This document shows positions 1-4,940 of a stretch of DNA of 5,343 bases, piece by piece. Positions within the stretch are counted from its first letter, which is position 1; the number at the start of each line of letters is the position of its first letter. Origin of the DNA: Holophaga sp. (GTDB lineage: Bacteria > Acidobacteriota > Holophagae > Holophagales > Holophagaceae); NCBI GenBank assembly GCA_030691225.1, contig JAUYES010000629.1:1-5343 (forward strand). The letters are read 5' to 3'. The translations under genes were made by a program, and so were the position numbers. Under the pieces are notes generated by a model. The model was not told the DNA's origin. It was given only the letters and a program-made list of their open reading frames with translations, and made no database searches.

Positions 1-1
1 A

Positions 2-2734
2 CTCGTAGCCGAACGCCTCTCGGGAGTGATCGGAGGCTTCCCCTCCGGCACACGTCCACCCCTCATGAGCAGTGCTTCCGGGCGACTCCACGAACTCATG
101 GAAATCGTGTTGGAAGGGGAAAACATCGACCCCATGAAGCTGCGGGATCACACCGAACAGGTGCTCACCCCAAGGCTGCAATCGGTCCCCGGGGTTGCAC
201 GGGTGGAGCGCTTAGGTGGGCAGGAACGCTCCCTGCAGATAACCCTGATTCCCGAAAAAGTCCGCAGCCTTGGCGTAAGCCTGGAGCGAGTAATGACGGC
301 CCTGGAGCAGAGCCATCAAGACCTTGCCGCAGGCCTTTTGGAGATCCAGGACAAAGGCTGGTACATGTCCGTAGGCAGCCTGGCAGCCACGCCCGAAGAA
401 GTGCGGCGACTACCTGTGCAAGCGGCCCGAGGCATGGTCACCCTGGGCGATATCGCCGAAATCCGCGAAGCCCCAGCTTTCCGTCGCGGCCTAGCCCGCC
501 ATAACGGTCACGAGGATGTGAGTATCCGCATCGTCAAGCAGCCCAACGCGGCCACGCTGGAAGTGGCCGAGGGTGTCCGCACCGCCGTGGCAGAACTCAA
601 GAAAGGGCTACCCGAAGGAATGCACCTGGAGCTTATTTACGACCAGGGCCGTCTCGTCACCAATGCCTTGAACGGCGTGTCGCTGGCCCTGATGGTGGGC
701 GGCATTTTCGTAGCCATCGTTTTGATCGTACTCCTGGGCAATTTCCGAGGGGCATTGCTGGTATTGGCGGTTCTACCTCTAGCCACGCTGGGGGCTGCGA
801 TTCCGCTACATTTCGCCGGACTTGGCCTCAATGCCATGACCCTGGGCGGGCTGGCCATCGCCGTGGGTCTGTTGGTGGATTCGGCCGTGATCATGGTCGA
901 AAACCTGGCGCACCGTTTGCGGGATCATCAGGACCACCTAGAACCTCGGCGGGTGGCCCTCACCCGCGCCGCTGCCGAAGTGGCCACTCCGATCCTCATT
1001 GCGGTACTGGTGATCCTGGCGGTCTTCATTCCGCTGCTCTCCATGGGTGGTATTGCAGGCAAACTCTACGCACCCTTGGCCGTGGCCGTGGCCGCCAGTA
1101 TGACCATCAGCTTGGTGCTCACCTTCACGCTGGTGCCCGCTCTGGTGGAGCGCTTCCTGCCACCCGGGGCTTCGCTGGAAGAACCCCGACTCGTGTTGGC
1201 CATTAAGCGGGTGTATCGACCGGCCCTGGACTGGGCGCTGCACCATGGCCCCGTAGTCCGCGTGCTTGCCTTTGGCCTCACCATTCCCAGCATCTGGCTG
1301 GCCTTTCAACTGGGAACGAACTTCCTGCCGACCCTAGATGAGCGCGCCTTCATGATGCTTTCCAAGGTGCCCGCCGAAAGCAGCCTAGAGGCCGTGGACC
1401 AGGCCAATCTGCAGTTGGATGCCCGCGTAAAGGCTATTCCTGGCGTGGAATCCGTGTACCGCCGCAGCGGTCGCGCCGATGTCACCGAAGACCCCTGCCC
1501 CATCACCGATAGCGAAATCATGGTGATCCTAACGCCCGATGCCGACGAGCGCATGGTGGGCCGCGAAATCTTGGAAGCCACTGAAGCCATGCCCTTCCCG
1601 GTGGATGTCGCCACACCCATGCAGTCGCGCATCGCCGAAGGCATCGGTGGCACGCCCGCCGATATCCAGGTGAAGTTCTTCAACCGCGATCTGGAGCCAG
1701 TACGAGCCGCACTGAAGGAAATCCAGGAACGTTTAGCCAAGCTCGAGGGCGTGCGCAGTGTAACCCCGGATACGCCCGACCCCATGCCGAGGTGGCGCGT
1801 GGCGCTGGATGAGGAAGCCTTGCGGCGCTTAGGCGTGCCGCGCCCTCTGGTGGCCATGACCCTCCAAGCGGCCCTCCAAGGCCTGGAATCCGAGATTCGC
1901 TTCGAGGGTCCCCAGCGCATCGGGCGCATCGTGCGCTTTCCCAACGACGGCCGCATGAGCCCCGAAAACCTAAAGGACACACCACTCGTATTGGAAGATG
2001 GCCGAGCCTTGACGCTAGGTCAGGTCATGCGCTTCGAGGAAACCTCCACCCCCACGTTGGTGCGGCGCGAATCCGCCCAGCGTCGCCTGGGGCTCAATGT
2101 CCGTACCACCGGCGACTTGGGCGGCACGGCCCTGCGCATCGAAAAAGCACTGGAAGGCATCAAGTTACCGCCGGGCACCTTCGTCAAATTGGGCGGCAAG
2201 ATCGAGGAAGCCCGCGAAACTCACCAGCGCCTGGCCATCGCCATCGCAGCGGCCCTCGCGCTGGTGGTGGGTCTGCTGTATATCGCACTGAAACGTTGGC
2301 GCGAAGTGCTCGTGGTGCTGGCCACCCTACCCGATGCCTTTGCCGGGGCGATCTTCGCGCTCTGGCTGGCCGGAGAGAGTTGGAACATCAGTTCCATCGT
2401 TGGCATGATCGGGCTCTTTGGCGTGGCCGTGCAGAACAGCCTAGTGCTTATCACTCAAGCCAAGGATCTGATGGCGAAGGGCCTGCCCTTCGAGGAAGCC
2501 TTGCGGGAAGCCAGTCTGGGCCGCGTGCGTCCCAAGCTCATGACCGCCGGTGCCACCATCCTGGGCCTGATGCCGATGCTCTTTGGCTTCGGCGGCTCCG
2601 AACTGGAACGCCCCCTGGCCATCGCCATGGTGGGTGGCCTGTTCACCAGCACCCTGTTCACGCTGTTGGCGCTGCCTAGTTTCTATGCCTGGGTGGGTCG
2701 CCCAAAGCCCGACGGAGCGCTGGTTAAGGAATGA
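2..2734 (+). CDS. Heavy-metal efflux RND transporter, CusA/CzcA family (5' partial)
   Basis: This is the inner-membrane proton-driven pump of a tripartite metal efflux system, which normally works with a periplasmic adaptor and an outer-membrane channel. The frame is open from base 2, so the GTG at 26 is not the real start; about 110 N-terminal residues (first membrane helix and part of the porter domain) are probably missing. Counting from that GTG, membrane segments lie near 216-236, 243-262, 270-292, 321-340, 350-374 and 411-430, then 735-753, 760-782, 788-810, 837-856 and 864-888. Between the two groups lies the second periplasmic loop, with the HME hallmark GRADVTEDPCP (482-492) and PMQSRIAEG (531-539). 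Helix 4 reads VDSAVIMVEN (284-293), with one Asp and one Glu as in CusA, not the AcrB Asp pair. RVRPK (833-837) is also typical. The CusA copper-binding methionines appear absent, so the metal is unassigned. It ends with TGA 27 bp before repeat copy 1; no adaptor or channel gene is in view. Confidence 0.93.
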   Translation, partial: LVAERLSGVIGGFPSGTRPPLMSSASGRLHELMEIVLEGENIDPMKLRDHTEQVLTPRLQSVPGVARVERLGGQERSLQITLIPEKVRSLGVSLERVMTALEQSHQDLAAGLLEIQDKGWYMSVGSLAATPEEVRRLPVQAARGMVTLGDIAEIREAPAFRRGLARHNGHEDVSIRIVKQPNAATLEVAEGVRTAVAELKKGLPEGMHLELIYDQGRLVTNALNGVSLALMVGGIFVAIVLIVLLGNFRGALLVLAVLPLATLGAAIPLHFAGLGLNAMTLGGLAIAVGLLVDSAVIMVENLAHRLRDHQDHLEPRRVALTRAAAEVATPILIAVLVILAVFIPLLSMGGIAGKLYAPLAVAVAASMTISLVLTFTLVPALVERFLPPGASLEEPRLVLAIKRVYRPALDWALHHGPVVRVLAFGLTIPSIWLAFQLGTNFLPTLDERAFMMLSKVPAESSLEAVDQANLQLDARVKAIPGVESVYRRSGRADVTEDPCPITDSEIMVILTPDADERMVGREILEATEAMPFPVDVATPMQSRIAEGIGGTPADIQVKFFNRDLEPVRAALKEIQERLAKLEGVRSVTPDTPDPMPRWRVALDEEALRRLGVPRPLVAMTLQAALQGLESEIRFEGPQRIGRIVRFPNDGRMSPENLKDTPLVLEDGRALTLGQVMRFEETSTPTLVRRESAQRRLGLNVRTTGDLGGTALRIEKALEGIKLPPGTFVKLGGKIEEARETHQRLAIAIAAALALVVGLLYIALKRWREVLVVLATLPDAFAGAIFALWLAGESWNISSIVGMIGLFGVAVQNSLVLITQAKDLMAKGLPFEEALREASLGRVRPKLMTAGATILGLMPMLFGFGGSELERPLAIAMVGGLFTSTLFTLLALPSFYAWVGRPKPDGALVKE

Positions 2735-2760
2735 TTCGGTTTAGACCTGGTCATCAACCT

Positions 2761-3003
2761 GATTTACCGCGAAGGCGCCAAGCGGCGCTACGCGCCTTCG
2801 CCAAGAAAACAGGGGCAATGATTACTCCCAAGGGTCGCCCTTGTCGTAGCTTCGGCCAGAAGTCCGTCTTTTTGGGAGCGGGCTTCTGGCCAAAGCTACG
2901 ATCCGCTGCAAAGGCAGCGGAGATCCCGCGGTGCGGGATCCGGCGACCTGTCACTTGGGTGTCCAAAGGTTTTCTTTGCGTCTTTGCGCCTTGGCGGTTC
3001 ATC
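2761..3003. repeat. Structured interspersed repeat, copy 1 (MITE-like, noncoding)
   Basis: This is one of two same-orientation copies of an element of about 243 bp (the other at 4605-4848), roughly 85-90% identical by eye. The left end GATTTACCGCGAAGGCGCC matches the reverse complement of the right end (GATGAACCGCCAAGGCGCA), giving imperfect terminal inverted repeats. Internal hairpins, in order: 2769-2778/2792-2801 (10 bp perfect), 2829-2834/2838-2843 (CAAGGG-TCG-CCCTTG), a long stem 2845-2866/2879-2900, 2902-2909/2914-2921 (TCCGCTGC), and 2922-2929/2933-2940 (GATCCCGC, loop GGT). Positions 2933-2984 are identical to copy 2. Weaker similarity continues to about 3026, so the right boundary is uncertain. 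It lies between the 3' ends of convergent genes, 27 bp after the pump stop and about 60 bp after the DUF2202 stop, where it could act as a terminator or mRNA 3' stabiliser. No transposase or clear target duplication is visible. Open frames through it are not conserved between copies. Confidence 0.85.
2845..2900. other. Long stem-loop of repeat copy 1
   Basis: Arms 2845-2866 and 2879-2900 pair over 22 positions: 20 Watson-Crick pairs, one T-G wobble (2863/2882) and one C-A mismatch (2853/2892), around a 12-nt loop (TCTTTTTGGGAG). It is the strongest fold in the element. The same 22-nt arms and 12-nt loop length occur in copy 2 at 4690-4745. Confidence 0.85.
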
Positions 3004-3065
3004 TGTTTTCTCAAAATCGAGACTGGGAACCAAAAGGCCAAGTCATCCCATATTTGCCCTGAGCA

Positions 3066-3530
3066 TCAATCCAGGTGTCGCTGAAAGGCCGGGAGATGCC
3101 GTTCTTGGCTGGCCCACCGCAGGCGTTCAAAAACCTCCAGAAGATCAGGCTCCTTAACCGTTTTGATCAAGCGGTCGTAGAGGGCCACATTTTCAATTTC
3201 GGCCTGAAGACCAGCCTTGCAGGCTGCTTGAAACGTATCGGGCGCTATTGTCTTTTTCCCTTTCCAAGGATTGGCAGGAATCTTCAGGCCGTAGGCCTCG
3301 AATAGCCCTTCCAGTGAGCCTTGGTGGCGCCGTTCCGCCTCGATGATGTTCGAGAATGGGCGCACTTCCCCGTGCTTTTGAATCACGGCGGCATACAGGG
3401 CCTCGGCGCGTTGTTCATCCTCCAGCAGAAGCTGAAGAGCCTCCACACTGGCCTTGGGGAGCGGCTTCACAGGCGCAGCGCTTAGCGGTGTCAGGGCCAT
3501 GAGGGAGCAGAGAACGAAAGGCGTAAACAT
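3066..3530 (-). CDS. Exported ferritin-like protein, DUF2202 type
   Basis: A 154-residue protein. The ATG at 3530 is chosen because AGGTGA sits 4 nt upstream and a signal peptide follows (MFTPFVLCSLMALTPLSAA, cleavage probably after SAA near residue 19). The open frame runs further upstream inside the neighbouring gene, but there it encodes Arg/Pro/Ser-rich shadow sequence. The mature part resembles the DUF2202 ferritin-like four-helix fold. LLLEDEQRAEALYAAVIQKHG (35-54) is helix 1, PFSNIIEAERRHQGSLEGLFEAYGL (58-82) is helix 2 with an ExxH motif (E66, H69), GLQAEIENVALYDRL (107-121) is helix 3, and LLEVFERLRWASQERHLPAFQRHL (130-153) is helix 4. Candidate metal ligands are E37 or E39, E66, H69, E111, E143 and H145; whether it binds iron is not shown. 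It would act in the periplasm or at the cell surface. It is the second gene of an operon with the DUF4405 protein, 8 bp downstream and probably translationally coupled. The family's biochemical role is poorly known. Confidence 0.85.
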   Translation of the reverse strand: MFTPFVLCSLMALTPLSAAPVKPLPKASVEALQLLLEDEQRAEALYAAVIQKHGEVRPFSNIIEAERRHQGSLEGLFEAYGLKIPANPWKGKKTIAPDTFQAACKAGLQAEIENVALYDRLIKTVKEPDLLEVFERLRWASQERHLPAFQRHLD

Positions 3531-3534
3531 AGAA

Positions 3535-3540
3535 TCACCT
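3535..3540 (-). promoter_or_regulatory. Ribosome binding site overlapping the upstream stop codon
   Basis: On the minus strand the junction reads AAATAGGTGATTCTATG. The TAG stop of the DUF4405 gene (3541-3539) shares bases with the AGGTGA Shine-Dalgarno sequence of the DUF2202 gene, and the ATG follows after 4 nt. A ribosome finishing the first gene would sit on the second gene's binding site, which suggests translational coupling. Confidence 0.75.
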
Positions 3541-4366
3541 ATTTCAAACCATCGCGAATGACGGCATAGAGTTCGTGGGGACCGGTGCCATTGGCTTCTG
3601 CCAGGGCACGCAGGGGCTGGTCGGTTTTCACCTTCACCTTTTGGGCTTCCAGAATGGTCCGTACCCGAGCCATGTCCAAGCCGTATTCCTTGCAAAGATC
3701 TTCGAGGGTTTTTCGCCCGAGGCCAGGAGCCACTTCCTCGGGAAGCTGACCCGTGACAGCCTTAATTGTCTCTGCGCCCTTCATGGCCAGATAGACCTGC
3801 TGGGGAGTCAGGTGGTTTTGCTTGGCAATGTCTTGGAGCTTTTGTTGCGGCCCCTCGAACGCAATTCCACGGCCCTTCAGCAAGGCTTGGGCTTTGTCCA
3901 GATCCATGCCCGTTTTCTGCGCAAACGCCCGCAGGCTGCTCTGTTCGGCGTGCCCATACGGCGGTTCACCATAGGCTCGGCTTGCCTGATCCTTGGCAAA
4001 GGTATTCAGCTCCATCACCCAGCGGAATGGCGGCCAACCGAGCAACGGTCCGGCCGTGAAGAGAATCGTGAGAACCGCCGACACGATGAACTCCGGAGTG
4101 AGCACCCGCAAACGCCGTTGACGATCCCGAAGGTAAAGCACGATGGGTCGCCAGTTCAAAACAATATGGACGATCCCCGCCACCAGAAAAAGCAGGCTCA
4201 GCAGAATGTGCATGGAGCCCCACGCTTCCTTGGTAAGGCCCCAGAGATGCCATTCGGACCAGTAGGCCACCCGCCCCTGGGGCGTTAGGAAGAGCACAAT
4301 CCCCGAGGTGACAAGCACCGCAAAGGAGAGTAGTGCCGTCAAGGATGTAATCCGACGCAAGTTCAC
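3539..4366 (-). CDS. DUF4405-type membrane protein with duplicated C-terminal helical domain
   Basis: A 275-residue protein. The GTG at 4366 is preferred because GGAGG lies 6 nt upstream; an in-frame ATG 19 codons earlier has no such site and adds a polar stretch. The N-terminal third resembles DUF4405, a cytochrome b-like membrane domain. Membrane helices lie at about 8-27 (TSLTALLSFAVLVTSGIVLF), 52-72 (MHILLSLLFLVAGIVHIVLN) and 92-110. Conserved-looking histidines are H40 (EWHLWGL), H53 (SMH) and H67 (HIVLNW); these could bind heme, but that is not demonstrated. After the third helix comes PPYGHAE (residues 135-141), followed by two related segments of about 55 residues (near 144-199 and 220-275), each shaped as helix, G[IM/L]D turn, helix, then an LTPQQVY or TGPHELY motif. 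These should lie on one side of the membrane. The gene leads the operon with the DUF2202-like gene, suggesting a shared envelope redox or metal role (inference). Confidence 0.83.
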   Translation of the reverse strand: MNLRRITSLTALLSFAVLVTSGIVLFLTPQGRVAYWSEWHLWGLTKEAWGSMHILLSLLFLVAGIVHIVLNWRPIVLYLRDRQRRLRVLTPEFIVSAVLTILFTAGPLLGWPPFRWVMELNTFAKDQASRAYGEPPYGHAEQSSLRAFAQKTGMDLDKAQALLKGRGIAFEGPQQKLQDIAKQNHLTPQQVYLAMKGAETIKAVTGQLPEEVAPGLGRKTLEDLCKEYGLDMARVRTILEAQKVKVKTDQPLRALAEANGTGPHELYAVIRDGLK

Positions 4367-4372
4367 GAGATG

Positions 4373-4377
4373 CCTCC
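4373..4377 (-). promoter_or_regulatory. Shine-Dalgarno site fixing the DUF4405 gene start
   Basis: On the minus strand GGAGG is followed by the 6-nt spacer CATCTC and then GTG AAC TTG CGT CGG. This strong site decides for the GTG at 4366 over the upstream in-frame ATG at 4423. Confidence 0.8.
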
Positions 4378-4425
4378 AGCAACGTTCCAAATTGACGCAT
4401 GCAAATGGAATCCAATTACACAAAG

Positions 4426-4460
4426 GGGCCCAGAGACAGGATCACTGGGCCCACTGACAG
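4426..4460. repeat. Direct repeat at 21-bp period with embedded inverted repeat, possible operator
   Basis: GGGCCCAGAGACAG (4426-4439) recurs as GGGCCCACTGACAG (4447-4460), 12 of 14 bases identical and 21 bp start to start, which is two helical turns. The same bases give an 8-bp perfect inverted repeat, GGGCCCAG (4426-4433) and CTGGGCCC (4445-4452), with an 11-nt loop. It ends 59 bp upstream of the DUF4405 GTG. It could be a binding site for a regulator that binds tandem half-sites, as LytTR proteins do, or a leader hairpin in the minus-strand transcript. In that transcript the stem is followed by CCTTTGTGTAATT, a weak terminator tail. Confidence 0.5.
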
Positions 4461-4604
4461 ATCCGCCTAGTGCAGCGTCGGGTCACAATGGCGCGAGTTA
4501 GGCACGGCGGTTCTATGCCGGGTCTTCTTAACCAATCTTCACGGATCTGCGGGAAACGCAGGTTGAAAAGAGTCTTTGCTGTGTTTCGGAGTAGTCGAAA
4601 AACG

Positions 4605-4848
4605 GATCTACCGCCAAGGCGCCAAGCGGCGCTACGCGCCTTCGCCAAGAAACGCGGCGGCTGTGAATACCCCCAAGGGTCGCCCTTGTCGTATCTTCGA
4701 CCAGAAGTCCGCCTTCTTGGGAGCGGACTTCTTGCCGAAGATACGATCCGCTGCGAAGGCAGCGGAGATCCCGCTTAGCGGGATCCGGCGACCTGTCACT
4801 TGGGTGTCCAAAGGTTTTCTTTGCGTCTTCGTGTCTTGGCGTTTCGTC
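4605..4848. repeat. Structured interspersed repeat, copy 2 (MITE-like, noncoding)
   Basis: This is the second copy, in the same orientation as 2761-3003. The left end GATCTACCGCCAAGGCGCC is close to copy 1. The right end (reverse complement GACGAAACGCCAAGACAC) is more diverged, so the terminal inverted repeat is weaker here. Hairpins recur in the same order: 4616-4622/4636-4642, 4674-4679/4683-4688, a long stem 4690-4711/4724-4745, 4747-4754/4759-4766, and 4767-4774/4778-4785 with loop TTA instead of GGT. Identical blocks are 4616-4652 and 4778-4829. The most diverged part is 4653-4672, which also carries a 1-nt length difference. It lies downstream of the LytTR gene and upstream of the DUF4405 operon, so minus-strand read-through would transcribe it. 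Similarity to copy 1 fades out around 4879. Confidence 0.85.
4690..4745. other. Long stem-loop of repeat copy 2
   Basis: Arms 4690-4711 and 4724-4745 pair over 22 positions with 20 Watson-Crick pairs and two mismatches (4700/4735 and 4702/4733), around a 12-nt loop (CCTTCTTGGGAG). Relative to copy 1, the pair 4694 T-4741 A replaces a G-C pair. A C-A mismatch becomes C-G (4698/4737), and a T-G wobble becomes T-A (4708/4727). Confidence 0.85.
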
Positions 4849-4863
4849 GTTTCTGTTTCTCGC

Positions 4864-4883
4864 AAAACCGAAGAGCTGGTTTT
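4864..4883. terminator. Possible bidirectional terminator hairpin
   Basis: AAAACC (4864-4869) and GGTTTT (4878-4883) form a 6-bp stem around an 8-nt loop, GAAGAGCT. It lies 58-77 bp after the LytTR stop on the minus strand and just beyond repeat copy 2. The A/T-rich stem supplies some T-rich tail on either strand, but the stem is weak and the 3' U tract is short, so this is tentative. Confidence 0.3.
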
Positions 4884-4891
4884 TCATTTGC

Positions 4892-4920
4892 AACTGCATT
4901 ATTTGGGCTTAATCGCAGTT
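4892..4920. other. Stem-loop downstream of the LytTR gene
   Basis: AACTGCATTA (4892-4901) pairs with TAATCGCAGTT (4910-4920) over 10 bp, with a single bulged C at 4914 and an 8-nt loop. It begins 20 bp after the LytTR stop on the minus strand, where a 3'-end hairpin would be expected. No U tract follows on that strand, so it may be a mRNA 3'-end stem and not an intrinsic terminator. Confidence 0.4.
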
Positions 4921-4940
4921 AGGAGAACGCATCTAAGAGC

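Larger units (their letters stand above)
4367..4604. other. Leader and upstream region of the DUF4405 operon
   Basis: These 238 bp between the operon start and repeat copy 2 show no convincing coding sequence and no tRNA. They must hold the operon promoter unless transcription continues from the LytTR gene through the repeat, but no sigma70-like -35/-10 pair is clear enough to call. Visible structure is the 21-bp-period direct repeat at 4426-4460 and a small hairpin CTGCG-GGAAA-CGCAG at 4546-4560. Confidence 0.6.

Noticed and set aside
1306..1980. Long antisense open frame within the pump gene
   Set aside because: It is a shadow of a high-G+C coding frame; its Ser/Arg-rich composition and lack of any motif give no support.
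2731..3084. Plus-strand open frame across repeat copy 1 as a small protein gene
   Set aside because: It coincides with a hairpin-rich repeat, the frame is not maintained in copy 2 because of a 1-nt length difference, and it has no recognisable domain.
3531..3695. Upstream extension of the DUF2202 gene to an ATG at 3695
   Set aside because: It overlaps the DUF4405 coding sequence in another frame and adds a polar stretch in front of a clear signal peptide with its own ribosome binding site.
4367..4423. Upstream ATG start for the DUF4405 gene at 4423
   Set aside because: The GTG at 4366 has GGAGG at a 6-nt spacing and begins directly before the first membrane helix, while the ATG lacks a comparable site.
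4367..4604. Sigma70 promoter for the DUF4405 operon
   Set aside because: Candidate hexamers such as TTGTGA or TTGTGT have no -10 element at a suitable spacing, so no call is justified.
2761..4848. CRISPR array or integron attC sites
   Set aside because: There are only two copies 1.6 kb apart, each about 243 bp, without spacers, cas genes, an integrase or attC core-site pattern.
2761..4848. Composite transposon with the operon as cargo
   Set aside because: Neither flanking element encodes a transposase and no target duplication around the whole unit is visible; simple independent insertions explain it as well.
4528..4899. Minus-strand open frame across repeat copy 2
   Set aside because: It is repeat-derived, Arg-rich low-complexity peptide without a domain or ribosome binding site evidence.
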